Assembly (NCBI GenBank): GCA_963831105.1
Contig: CAWHOS010000009.1
Coordinates: 310,001-374,000 of the forward strand
Origin: DATFQI01 sp963831105
GTDB taxonomy: Bacteria > Actinomycetota > Thermoleophilia > Solirubrobacterales > Solirubrobacteraceae
DNA length: 64,000 nucleotides
Direction of reading: 5' to 3'
The position numbers and the translations under genes were made by a program. The notes under the pieces were generated by a model. It was not told the origin of the DNA. It made no database searches and saw nothing but the letters and a program-made list of their open reading frames with translations. Every line of letters starts with the position of its first letter. Within the stretch, counting starts at the first letter, position 1. Positions 15,756 to 24,168 of this stretch are shown in pieces.

Positions 15756-16607
15756 ATGTTGCGCGTGCAATTCGGCACGACCGAGGAGGTCGCCGGGACG
15801 CTCGCCGGCGAGGGCTACCTGGCCGACCGCGCGCTCGCGACGAGCGTGTACCTGGCCGCGGCGCTCGAGCAGCCGCTGCTGCTCGAGGGCGAGGCGGGCG
15901 TCGGCAAGACGGAGGTGGCGCGCGCCCTCGCGCACGCGCGCGGGGCGCGGCTGATCCGGCTCCAGTGCCACGAGGGCATCGACCTGCACCACGCGGTCTA
16001 CGACTGGGACTACCAGCGCCAGCTGCTCGCGATCCGCGCCGCCGAGGCCGGCGCCGAGTCGCGCGAGCTGTTCGGCCGCGAGTTCCTGCTGCGCCGCCCC
16101 CTGCTGGAGGCGCTCGAGAGCGAGGCCGACGAGACCGTCCTGCTGATCGACGAGGTCGACCGCGCCGACGACGAGTTCGAGGCGTTCCTGCTCGAGTTCC
16201 TGTCGGACTTCGCGATCACGATCCCCGAGCTCGGGACCGTGAGCGCCCGGCGGCGGCCGCTCGTGATCCTCACCTCCAACCGCACGCGCGAGCTGCACGA
16301 CGCGCTCAAGCGCCGCTGCCTCTACCACTGGATCGACTACCCGAGCCCGCAGCGCGAGTCCGAGATCGTGCGCACGCGGCTGCCCGGCGTGCCCGACTCG
16401 GTGGCCGAGCGGGTCTGCGACGCGGTCGCGCGGCTGCGCTCGGAGGAGCTCTACAAGCTGCCCGGGGTGGGGGAGACGATCACGTGGGCGCGGGCGCTGC
16501 TCGCGCTCGACGACGACGCCGACCTCGAGTCCACGCTCGGCGTCGCGCTGAAGGTGCGCGAGGACATCGACCGCGTGATCGAGCGCGGGGTGCTGCGTGG
16601 CGCCTGA
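15756..16607 (+). CDS. coxD: MoxR-type AAA+ ATPase, CoxD-like
   Basis: Predicted 283-residue AAA+ ATPase with Walker A GEAGVGKT (45-52), Walker B VLLIDEVDR (128-136) and a sensor region at LTSNRTRELHDALKRRC. CoxD in carboxydotrophs is a MoxR-type chaperone needed to assemble the Mo/Cu centre of CO dehydrogenase; related proteins serve other Mo hydroxylases. ATG 15756 or GTG 15765 are both possible. It overlaps the VWA gene by 11 bases, giving the usual MoxR-VWA pair, and lies about 9 kb from coxSLM. Confidence 0.88.
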   Translation: MLRVQFGTTEEVAGTLAGEGYLADRALATSVYLAAALEQPLLLEGEAGVGKTEVARALAHARGARLIRLQCHEGIDLHHAVYDWDYQRQLLAIRAAEAGAESRELFGREFLLRRPLLEALESEADETVLLIDEVDRADDEFEAFLLEFLSDFAITIPELGTVSARRRPLVILTSNRTRELHDALKRRCLYHWIDYPSPQRESEIVRTRLPGVPDSVAERVCDAVARLRSEELYKLPGVGETITWARALLALDDDADLESTLGVALKVREDIDRVIERGVLRGA

Positions 16608-17730
16608 AGCCGCGACCCGCGCCGTCGAGGAGCGCGTGAGCACGCTCGCCGCGCTGATGCGGGCCGGCGGCGCGCGCGTCGGCGTCGGGGAGCTGATCGC
16701 GGCCCATCGCGCGCTGGCCGCCGTCGATCCGACCGACCGCGCCGACGCCTACTTCGCGCTGCGCACCACGCTCTGCTCGACGCGCGCCGAGCTCCTGCTC
16801 TTCCGCGAGGCGTTCGCGGCCGTGTTCGCCGGGCGCGAGCGCGAGAACCCGCTGGAGGCGCTCGGCGAGATCGAGAAGGCCGCGATGCCGCGCGTCGGCG
16901 TGCCGCAGACCGGCGCCGCCCCGCTCGAGCCGGACCCCGACGGCACGCCCGTGCCCGCCGCCTACAGCGACGAGGAGCTGCTGCGCGAGAAGGACTTCGC
17001 CTCCTACACGGACACCGAGCGCCGGCAGGCGCGGCTGCTGCTGGCGCGGATCGCCGCCCGCGCCCCGCAGCGGCTGAGCCGCCGTACCCGGCCGACGCGC
17101 CGGCGCCGCGAGGCGCACGACCTGCGAGCCACCGTCCGCGCCTCGCTGCGCCACGGCGGCGAGCTGATGGAGCGCCGCTACCGCGAGCCGGCGCTGCGCC
17201 CGCGCCGGATCGTGCTCGTCTGCGACGTGTCCGGCTCGATGGCGCCCTACGCCCGGATGCTGCTGCAGTACCTGCAGGCGTCCGTCGCCGCCCGCGCGCG
17301 GGTGGAGGCGTTCGTGTTCGGCACCCGCCTCACGCGCGTCACGCGCGACCTCGAGGGACGCGATCCCGACCGGGCGCTGGCGCGCGCCGCCGAGCGCGTC
17401 ACGGACTGGTCGGGCGGCACGCGGATCGGCGCCGCGCTGGCCGAGCTCAACCGCGAGCACGGGCGCCGGATCGGCCGCGGCGCGGTCGTCGTGATCCTCT
17501 CCGACGGCTGGGACCGGGGCGACCCGGACGTGCTCGCCGCCGAGATGGCGCGCCTGCGCCGCACCGCCCACCGGCTGGTGTGGCTGAACCCGCTCGCCGC
17601 CGACCCGCGCTACGAGCCGCTGACCCGCGGCATGCGCGCCGCCCTGCCGCACCTGGACCACCTGCTGCCCGGCAACTCGATCGCCTCGCTGGAGTCGCTC
17701 GCCGACCTGATGGAGGAAGGACTGTCATGA
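16597..17730 (+). CDS. coxE: VWA-domain protein, CoxE-like
   Basis: Predicted 377-residue cytoplasmic protein with a C-terminal von Willebrand factor A domain. The MIDAS motif DVSGS is at 210-214, with the partner T in SGGTRIG and the D in ILSDGWDRGD. Members pair with MoxR ATPases to insert or activate metal cofactors; CoxE works with CoxD. The GTG start at 16597 lies inside the MoxR gene, so translation is coupled. It overlaps the XdhC-like gene by 4 bases. Confidence 0.88.
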   Translation: MAPEAATRAVEERVSTLAALMRAGGARVGVGELIAAHRALAAVDPTDRADAYFALRTTLCSTRAELLLFREAFAAVFAGRERENPLEALGEIEKAAMPRVGVPQTGAAPLEPDPDGTPVPAAYSDEELLREKDFASYTDTERRQARLLLARIAARAPQRLSRRTRPTRRRREAHDLRATVRASLRHGGELMERRYREPALRPRRIVLVCDVSGSMAPYARMLLQYLQASVAARARVEAFVFGTRLTRVTRDLEGRDPDRALARAAERVTDWSGGTRIGAALAELNREHGRRIGRGAVVVILSDGWDRGDPDVLAAEMARLRRTAHRLVWLNPLAADPRYEPLTRGMRAALPHLDHLLPGNSIASLESLADLMEEGLS

Positions 17731-18041
17731 AGGACGTGCTGAAGGACATCGACACCTGGAGCGAGCGCGGCGACGCGATCGCCCTGGCCACCGTGATCTC
17801 GGTCAAGCGCTCCGCGCCGCGCCCGCCCGGCTCCAAGATGGCCGTCAACGAGCACGGCGAGATCTCCGGCGCCGTCTCGGGCGGCTGCGTGGAGGGCGCG
17901 GTCGTCGAGGTCGCCGAGCAGGTGCTCAACGGAGCGGAGCCGCAGCTGCTGCACTTCGGCATCGCCGACGAGGAGGCGTGGGACGTCGGCCTGCCGTGCG
18001 GCGGCGAGATCGACGTGTTCGTGGAGCGCTACCAGCCGTGA
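17727..18041 (+). CDS. XdhC/CoxI-domain protein (short, N-terminal domain only)
   Basis: Predicted 104-residue protein consisting of one XdhC_CoxI domain: SVKRSAPRPPGSKMAV, then the signature SGAVSGGCVEGAVVE. XdhC proteins bind the molybdenum cofactor and hand a sulfurated form to the hydroxylase. The Rossmann half is missing here but the next gene carries a full-length version. ATG 17727 overlaps the CoxE stop (ATGA) and its own stop overlaps the next GTG (GTGA). Confidence 0.85.
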   Translation: MKDVLKDIDTWSERGDAIALATVISVKRSAPRPPGSKMAVNEHGEISGAVSGGCVEGAVVEVAEQVLNGAEPQLLHFGIADEEAWDVGLPCGGEIDVFVERYQP

Positions 18042-18802
18042 GCGCCGCAGGCGAGTTCACCGAGCTGGCGCGCCGCGGGGGCCGCGGCGCGCTCGTCACC
18101 GTCCTCTCGGGCCCGGCGGCCGGCGGCAAGATGCTCGTCACCGCCGACGGCGAGCGCTCCGGCTCGCTCGGCGACGAGGCGCTCGAGGACGTGGCCGCCC
18201 GTCACGCCGACGAGCTGATGTGGCTCGAGCGCTCCGAGCGCCGCGACGAGGGCGCCAACGCCCTGTTCGTGGACACCACCTTCCCGCCGCCGCGGCTGAT
18301 CGCCTTCGGGGCGGTCGACTTCGCGGCGGCGCTGTGCCGGCTCGCGCGCGCCGCGGGCTGGCGGCCGTTCGTGGTCGACCCGCGCGCCCGCTTCGCGCAG
18401 CCCGCGCGCTTCCCGGACGCCGAGGAGGTCGTCGCCGCGTGGCCGGAGGAGGCGTTCGCGCAGCTCGGCGGGATCGACCGCGCGACCGCGATCGCGGTGC
18501 TCACGCACGACCCGAAGCTCGACGACGCGGCGCTGATCATCGCGCTGCGCTCGCAGGCCGGCTACATCGGGGCGATGGGCTCGCGCCGCGCGCAGGAGAG
18601 CCGCCGCGAGCGGCTGCTCGCCAAGGGCGTCACGGACGAGGAGCTCGAGCGCGTCTCCGCCCCGATCGGGCTCGACCTCGGCGCGCTGACCGCCGAGGAG
18701 ACCGCGCTCTCGATCATGGCCGAGATCGTCGCGATGCGCTACGGGCGCGACGGCGGCCGGCTCGCCCACGCCAAGGGCCGCATCCACGAGGTCGGCGTGT
18801 GA
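18038..18802 (+). CDS. XdhC family protein with Rossmann domain (CoxF/XdhC-like)
   Basis: Predicted 254-residue protein with a weak XdhC_CoxI-type N-terminus (GALVTVLSGPAAGGKMLV) and a Rossmann-fold XdhC C-terminal domain at about 95-250, containing GAVDFAAALCRLARAAGW, VLTHDPKLDD and YIGAMGSRRAQ. It likely binds and inserts the Mo cofactor into the CoxL-like subunit together with the short XdhC protein. Two overlapping XdhC-family genes mirror the coxF/coxI pair of carboxydotrophs. Start GTG 18038 is set by the 4-base overlap. Confidence 0.86.
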   Translation: MSAAGEFTELARRGGRGALVTVLSGPAAGGKMLVTADGERSGSLGDEALEDVAARHADELMWLERSERRDEGANALFVDTTFPPPRLIAFGAVDFAAALCRLARAAGWRPFVVDPRARFAQPARFPDAEEVVAAWPEEAFAQLGGIDRATAIAVLTHDPKLDDAALIIALRSQAGYIGAMGSRRAQESRRERLLAKGVTDEELERVSAPIGLDLGALTAEETALSIMAEIVAMRYGRDGGRLAHAKGRIHEVGV

Positions 18803-18847
18803 GGGGCAGCCACCTGTGAGGGTCGGCCGCGCCGGCGAGGGCGAGCC

Positions 18848-19405
18848 GTGAAGGTCGGCGGCCTCGTGCTGGCCGCGGGGGAGGGCTCGCGCTTCGGCGG
18901 CACCAAGCAGCTCGCGCCGCTCGGCGGGCGGCCGCTGCTCGAGCACGCGCTGGCGTCGGTGGCGGTGCTCGACCCGCGCGTGGTCGTGCTCGGCCACGAG
19001 GCGCAGGCGATCCTCGCCGCGGTCGATCTCCAGGGCGCCGAGGCGGTCGTCTGCGAGGACTGGCGCGAGGGGCAGGCCGCCTCGCTGCGTTGCGGCCTGA
19101 TGGCGCTCGGCGACGTCGACGCCGCCGTGGTCGTGCTCGGCGACCAGCCGCGGATCACGACGGCGGCCGTGTCCGCGGTGGCTGGCGCCGCCGGTGAGGG
19201 GGTCGCCGCGGCGCGCGCGAGCTACGGCGGCAAGCCGGGGCATCCGGTGCTGCTGGGCCGCGAGCTGCTGGCGCGCGTCGGCGAGCTCCGCGGCGACGTA
19301 GGCTTTCGCGACCTCCTGGGGAGCGTGGACGTCCGGGAGGTCGAGGTGGGCGAGCTCGCCGACCCCGTCGACATCGACACGCGGGAGGAGCTGGCGCGGC
19401 TATGA
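18848..19405 (+). CDS. MocA/MobA-like nucleotidyltransferase
   Basis: Predicted 185-residue nucleotidyltransferase. The NTP-binding start LVLAAGEGSRFGGTKQL (6-22) and the GDQPR motif match molybdenum cofactor cytidylyltransferase MocA, which makes the MCD form used by CO-dehydrogenase/xanthine-dehydrogenase enzymes. MobA (guanylyltransferase) is the alternative but the neighbourhood favours cytidyl transfer. Start GTG 18848; the stop overlaps the CoxG start by 4 bases. Confidence 0.85.
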   Translation: MKVGGLVLAAGEGSRFGGTKQLAPLGGRPLLEHALASVAVLDPRVVVLGHEAQAILAAVDLQGAEAVVCEDWREGQAASLRCGLMALGDVDAAVVVLGDQPRITTAAVSAVAGAAGEGVAAARASYGGKPGHPVLLGRELLARVGELRGDVGFRDLLGSVDVREVEVGELADPVDIDTREELARL

Positions 19406-20098
19406 AGCTCGAGCAGGCATTCGAGGTGCAGGCCCCGATCGAGCGGGTGTGGGAGGCGCTGATCGATCTCGAGCGCGTCGCGCCGTGCCTGCCGGGCGCC
19501 ACGATCACCGACCACGACGAGGACGGCACCTACCACGGCGAGTTCAAGGTCAAGCTCGGCCCGACCACCGCCTCCTACCGCGGCACGGTGAAGATCGAGG
19601 AGGCCGACGAGGCGACCCACACCGCCACGATGCGCGCCAAGGGCACCGACAAGCGCGGCCAGGGCGGCGCCAACGCGACGATCGTCAACAAGCTCACCTC
19701 CGACGGCGGCACGACGCGCGTCGAGGCCGTCACCGACTTCACGATCACCGGCCGGCTCGCCCGCTTCGGGCGCGGCGGCATGATCGAGGACATCTCCAAC
19801 CGGCTGATGCGCGACTTCTCGACCTGCCTCCAGAGCCGCATCGCCGCCGACGAGCCCGCCCCGAGCGGCGAGGCCGTGACCACGGGGGCGGAGGCGCCCG
19901 AGGCCGTCGCCGGCGCCGACCCGGAGCCCGCACCATCGGCCGCCGACGCCGGCGTCCAGCCGCCCGACACCCCGGCGCCCGCCCCGCGCGCCGCCGCCGC
20001 CGCCGCCGGCTGCCGCCAAGCCGATCAGCGGCTTCTCGCTGTTCTTCGGGGCGCTCCTGGACCGGATCAAGCGCCTGTTCGGGCGGGGCCGCCGCTAG
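19402..20098 (+). CDS. coxG: CoxG-like SRPBCC protein, +1 frameshift near the C-terminus
   Basis: SRPBCC/CoxG family (lipid-binding-like fold thought to anchor or assist Mo hydroxylases). Residues 1-155 are clear (FEVQAPIERVWEALIDLERV, CLPGATITD). After a Pro/Ala linker, the expected C-terminal helix KPISGFSLFFGALLDRIKRL is found in the next frame, ending at TAG 20096-20098. The shift is one extra base in the GCC-rich stretch around 19975-20010. Without correction the frame runs on to 20160 with unrelated sequence. The gene is probably intact in the organism. Confidence 0.8.
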
Positions 20099-20108
20099 CC
20101 TCGAAGGC

Positions 20109-20291
20109 ATGGCTGAAGGCTGCGACACCGGGGTCTGCGGGGCGGACGTGCCGCCGCTGATCGGCTCTCTGCTCACCGGCACCGGGCTGACGCTCGACCA
20201 GGCCGCCGCCGCGCTGGAGCGCGGCGAGTCGCCGCCGCTGACCGACGTGCAGCGGCGGATCGTCGAGGAGCACGCCGCGGCGCGGCTGTAG
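20109..20291 (+). CDS. Small 60-residue protein after coxG
   Basis: Short frame from ATG 20109, 10 bases after the corrected coxG stop. It begins MAEGCDTGVCGADVPPL with two Cys spaced CxxxxC and ends in a helical stretch LTDVQRRIVEEHAAARL. I do not recognise the family. The codon use and position suggest the last gene of the maturation operon; a metal or redox role is speculation. Confidence 0.5.
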   Translation: MAEGCDTGVCGADVPPLIGSLLTGTGLTLDQAAAALERGESPPLTDVQRRIVEEHAAARL

Positions 20292-20458
20292 CGCCGGCGA
20301 ACGTCAACGGCGGCTGGGTAGGAGGTGAGGGAGCCGCCCGCAGCGCCTGCTCCCGACGCGAGCGGCCCCCGAACCGGCCCCCCAATGCCGCTGTGGGACC
20401 GGCCGGTGCACCCGCGTGCCAATGGAATAGACCCGGCCGTGCGGCGTCTGTGGGTGGC

Positions 20459-21611
20459 ATGCGCCTCCTGTTCGCCACCACGCGCGGGGCCGGCCACGTC
20501 GGCCCTCTGATCCCGTTCGCCCGCGCCGCGGCCGCCGCGGGCCATGATGTCCTCGTCGCCGGGCCTCGCTCGGCCGGGCGGATCGCCGAGCGTGCCGGGC
20601 TGCCGTCCGCGGCGGTCGGCGAGCCGTCGGCCGCGGAGGCCGAGCGTGCGTGGGCGCCGGTGTGGTCGCCCGAGACCTCGCCCGGTATGGCCGCCGTGGT
20701 GCAGGACCTGTTCATCGGGCTCCACGCGCGGCTGGCGCTGCCCTCGATGCTCGCGCTGGTCGAGACGTGGCGGCCGGACGTCGTCGTGCGCGAGACGCTC
20801 GAGTTCGCGTCGGCGCTCGCGGCGGAGCGCCGCGGCGTGCCGCAGGTGCGGGTCGGGGTCCACCTCGACTCCGACACGGACGCCGACCCGCGCTTGCTCG
20901 GCGTCGCGATCCCGGCGCTCGACGCGCTGCGCCCGTCGCTCGGGCTCGCTCCGGATCCCGAGGCCACGGCGATCCGCGAGTCGCCGGTGCTCACGCTGGC
21001 GCCCGCCTCCACCAGCGGCGCCGCGACGGCGCTGCGGTTCCGCGACACGACGGCCGCGCCGGTCGATCGAGCTGCCGCGCTGGGGCGATCCCGCGGCGCC
21101 GCTCGTCTACGTCTCGTTCGGCTCGGAGGCGGCCGCCTCGCACCACTTCCCCGGCGTCTACCGGCGCGCGGCCGAGGCCCTCTCCGCGCTGCCGGTCCGC
21201 GTGCTGCTGACGATCGGCGACCGCCGCGACCCCGCCGAGCTCGGGACGCTGCCGCGGTCGGTGCGGGTGGAGCGGTGGATGCCGCAGGCGGGCGTGATGG
21301 CGCACGCGTCGGCGATGGTCGGGCACGGTGGCTCGGGCTCCACGCTGATGGCGCTCGCGGCCGGCGTCCCGCTCGCGCTCGTCCCGCTGTTCGTGGACGG
21401 GCCGTCGAACGCGCGCCGCGTCGCCGAGCTCGGCGCCGGCATCGCGCTCGAGCGCGGCCCGGACGAGCTCGCCGGCGCGGTCGCCGAGCTCCTCATGGAC
21501 CCCGGCCACCGGGCCGCGGCGAGCGCCGTCGCGGCGGAGATCAGCGCGCTGCCGCCCGTCGCGGATGCGGTCGCGGCGCTCGAGGCGGTCAGGCTCGCGC
21601 CGGTGGCGTGA
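20459..21611 (+). pseudogene. MGT/UGT-type glycosyltransferase, one +1 frameshift
   Basis: GT-B glycosyltransferase of the macrolide/UDP-glucuronosyl type, about 383 residues once repaired. The N-terminal half (RLLFATTRGAGHVGPLIPFA) runs from ATG 20459 in one frame. The C-terminal half, with LVYVSFGSEA, WMPQAGVMAHASAMVGHGG and the donor-binding GSGSTLMALAAGVP, is in the next frame. The switch lies at about 21058-21066 (CCGGTCGATCGAG); dropping one base restores the chain. It overlaps the convergent MFS gene by 23 bases. The acceptor is unknown. The break is likelier a sequence error than decay, since both halves are well conserved. Confidence 0.78.
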
Positions 21612-22806
21612 GCGTGCGGCGCCGGGCCACCGCGACCGCGGCACCCACCACGGCGATCGCGCCCGCCACGAGCGCGCCGGCCTCGTAGCTCCAGCCCTCC
21701 ACGATCGCGCCGCCGAGCGCGTTGCCGATGGCCGTGCCGGCGACGATGCCCATCACCATCACCGCGAACGCCTCCGTGATCGTGCCGGGCGGCGCGGCGG
21801 TGTCGAGCAGGGTGGAGGCGACGACCGTCGCGGGCGCGAGCACGAGCCCGCAGGCCAGCAGCAGGACCGACAGCACCAGCACGACGTCGGCCGCGGCGAG
21901 CAGCGCGAAGCCCACGCCCAACGCCAGCAGCAGGACGGGCAGCCGGCGCTCCGGCGCGCCGGGCCACGACCGCGCGCCGTAGACGATCCCGCCGGCCAGC
22001 GAGCCCGCCGACAGCATCGCGAGGTACAGGCCGCCGGTCTCCGCCGACCCGCGCTCGTCGGCGAACGCCGGCAGCAGCACCTGGACCACGCCGACCGCGG
22101 TCCCGAACGCGCCCAGCACCAGGAACACCGTCCGCATCCCCGGGGCCGCGAGCGGGCCGAGCCAGCCCACCTCGTGCGGCTCGCCGCGCCACGACCGCGA
22201 GGCGGCGGTGGCCGAGAACGCCAGAGCGCCGCCCGTGGCGACGGTCGCGCCGGTCACCACCGCGGCCGCCGGCGAGGCCAGCGCCACGATCGCCGCCGCC
22301 AGCGCCGGCGCAGTGATCACCGAGATCTCGAAGACGATCGAGACCATCGCGTAGGCCGTCTCGCGCTGCTCCCGGTCCTGGGCGAGCGTGCTCCACAGCG
22401 AGCGCATCGCCGCGGGGAGCTGGGGGAGGGCGAGCCCGCCCGCCGCCGCGCAGGCGTAGAGCACGCCCGTGCCCGCGCCCTCGAGCGCCGCGGCCACCAG
22501 GGCGCCGCAGGCGAGCGCGTGCACGACCGCCGCGGGCCGCAGCACCCGCGTCTGCCCGAGCCGGTCCATCAGGCGGCCCTGGGCGACGGCGCCGAGCGCG
22601 TTGCCGATCCCGAACGCGCCGACCACGCGCCCGGCGACGGCGAACGAACCGGTGGCGTCCTGCGCGAGCAGCAGGATCGCCAGGCCGAACATGCCGATCG
22701 GCATCGAGCCGACGGCCGAGGCGATCACCGGCCGCCGCGCGCCCGGCAGCCGCAGCAGCGTCGCGTAGCGCCGCGCACCCGCCCGGGCGTGCTCGAGCGC
22801 CGCCAC
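21589..22806 (-). CDS. MFS transporter (12-TM, drug-efflux-like)
   Basis: Predicted 405-residue major facilitator with about 12 hydrophobic segments. Motif-A-like RLMDRLGQTRVL follows TM2, and a GTITEAFAVMVMGIVAG segment lies in the C-terminal half. The MFS at 45045 shares the PG/AGT.TEAFA block and overall layout, so the two are paralogues. Start GTG 22806 lies 2 bases from the moeA stop on the same strand, so it may be co-transcribed downstream of moeA. The substrate is unknown. Confidence 0.85.
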   Translation of the reverse strand: MAALEHARAGARRYATLLRLPGARRPVIASAVGSMPIGMFGLAILLLAQDATGSFAVAGRVVGAFGIGNALGAVAQGRLMDRLGQTRVLRPAAVVHALACGALVAAALEGAGTGVLYACAAAGGLALPQLPAAMRSLWSTLAQDREQRETAYAMVSIVFEISVITAPALAAAIVALASPAAAVVTGATVATGGALAFSATAASRSWRGEPHEVGWLGPLAAPGMRTVFLVLGAFGTAVGVVQVLLPAFADERGSAETGGLYLAMLSAGSLAGGIVYGARSWPGAPERRLPVLLLALGVGFALLAAADVVLVLSVLLLACGLVLAPATVVASTLLDTAAPPGTITEAFAVMVMGIVAGTAIGNALGGAIVEGWSYEAGALVAGAIAVVGAAVAVARRRTLTPPARA

Positions 22807-22807
22807 G

Positions 22808-24001
22808 TCAGCCGAGCAGCAGCAGGTCGACCGGGTCCCCGGCCTGCATCGCCGGTGCGCCGTGCGGCGCGACGGCGAACCCGTCGCTCTCGCCGAGCGC
22901 GCCCGTCATGTGCGAGCCCTGACGCTCGGTCGGGGTGGCCTCGAGAACGCCGTCTGCGGCTTGCGCGATCGCGGCGGTGAGGAACGTCGTGCGCCCGTCG
23001 GAGGCCTCCGCCGGCCCGGCCAGCCGCCCGCGCACGAGCCGCGGGCGCGCGTCGCGCTCGCCCTGCAGGCGCCGCAGCGCCGGCTCGATGAACACGCAGA
23101 AGCAGACGATGCTCGACAGCGGGTTGCCCGGGAGCCCGAACACGAGCGTGGAGTCGCGGCGCCCGAACCACAGCGGCTTGCCGGGCTTGATCTGCACGCG
23201 CCACAGCACCTCTTCGACCCCGCAGGCCTCGAAGGCGGGCTTGACGTGGTCGTGCGGCCCGACCGACACGCCGCCCGAGACGACCAGCACGTCGCCGGCG
23301 AGACCGCGCTCGACGGCCTCGAGCGTCGCGGCGCGGTCGTCGGGCACGACGCCGGCCTCGACCACCTCGGCGCCGGCGCGGCGGGCGAGCAGGGAGACCA
23401 TCAGCCCGTTGGACTCATGGATGCGGCCCGGCTCCGGCGGCGCGCCGAGCGGCAGCAGCTCGGAGCCCGTGACGAGCATGTGCAGCGTCGGCCGGCGATG
23501 CACGGCGACCTCCCCGACGCCCGCGGAGGCCAGCGCCGACAGCCGCGCCAGCGTCAGCCGCTCCCCGGCGCGGGCGAACACGTCGCCGGCGCGGACGTCC
23601 TCCGCGCGGAAGCGCACGTGACGGCCCGGCTCGATCGCCCGCTCCGGCGTCACCGTGTCGTCGCCGAGCTCCGCGAGCTCGGACTGCAGCACGGCGTCGG
23701 CGCCGGGCGGCAGTGCCGCGCCGGTGGAGATCGCGGCGGCGGTCCCGGGCTCCAGCTCCTGCTCGGCCACCTCGCCGGCGGCCACGCCGCCGACGAGGCG
23801 CAGCGCCACGCCGGGCGCGGTGTCGGCTGAGCGCACCGCGTACCCGTCCATGGCGGAGCGGTCGAACGGCGGCAGGTCGACGGCCGCCGCCGCGTCCTCG
23901 GCCGCCACCCGCCCGGCCGCGGCGGCCAGCGGCTCGCGGACGGCCTCCAGCGGGGCGATCGGCGGCAGGATCGCCTCCAGCGCCTCGTCGATGCTGTGCA
24001 T
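22808..24001 (-). CDS. moeA: Molybdopterin molybdenumtransferase MoeA
   Basis: Inserts molybdate into adenylylated molybdopterin to give Mo cofactor. 397 residues, cytoplasmic. Visible are the PPFDRSAMDGYAVR segment (about 44-57), the central MoCF-binding domain with VVSGGVSVGPHDHVKP, and the GLPGNPLSS loop before the C-terminal beta domain. ATG 24001 fits the family start (SIDEALEAILP). A 167-bp gap with hairpins separates it from moaA on the same strand. Confidence 0.95.
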   Translation of the reverse strand: MHSIDEALEAILPPIAPLEAVREPLAAAAGRVAAEDAAAAVDLPPFDRSAMDGYAVRSADTAPGVALRLVGGVAAGEVAEQELEPGTAAAISTGAALPPGADAVLQSELAELGDDTVTPERAIEPGRHVRFRAEDVRAGDVFARAGERLTLARLSALASAGVGEVAVHRRPTLHMLVTGSELLPLGAPPEPGRIHESNGLMVSLLARRAGAEVVEAGVVPDDRAATLEAVERGLAGDVLVVSGGVSVGPHDHVKPAFEACGVEEVLWRVQIKPGKPLWFGRRDSTLVFGLPGNPLSSIVCFCVFIEPALRRLQGERDARPRLVRGRLAGPAEASDGRTTFLTAAIAQAADGVLEATPTERQGSHMTGALGESDGFAVAPHGAPAMQAGDPVDLLLLG

Positions 24002-24080
24002 CAGATGGTCGATTCCGCCGCCCGCGCGGCTCCTCGGTCCTGGATCGTGGATGCCGGGCGGCGCCGGCCGAAGCGGAATA

Positions 24081-24166
24081 GTGGCAGCGCCACAGGCCGA
24101 TTCGGACGGTGTCGATCCGGCGCCGCGAGACAGCACCGAGGTGACGTGGGGGTGGTGGAATCGGCC
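24081..24166 (-). ncRNA. Possible structured RNA between moaA and moeA
   Basis: GGCCGATTC (24095-24103) and GAATCGGCC (24158-24166) are a perfect 9-bp inverted repeat 54 bases apart; next to it GTGGC/GCCAC (24081-24093) forms a 5-bp hairpin with a 3-base loop. Transcribed towards moeA, this would be a stem-loop structure in the moeA leader. A Mo-cofactor riboswitch-like element is one possibility; I could not match a known consensus by eye. Confidence 0.3.
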
Positions 24167-24168
24167 AT

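Noticed and set aside
12880..16607. A contractile injection system locus built from the eCIS-core gene and the AAA+ ATPase next to it
   Set aside because: The ATPase is MoxR type, overlaps the VWA/CoxE gene and belongs to the Mo-hydroxylase maturation cluster; no sheath, tube or baseplate genes are present.
20292..20458. Gene or RNA in the gap before the glycosyltransferase
   Set aside because: Only a loose ACCGGCC/GGCCGGT pair and no coding signal or clear promoter are visible.
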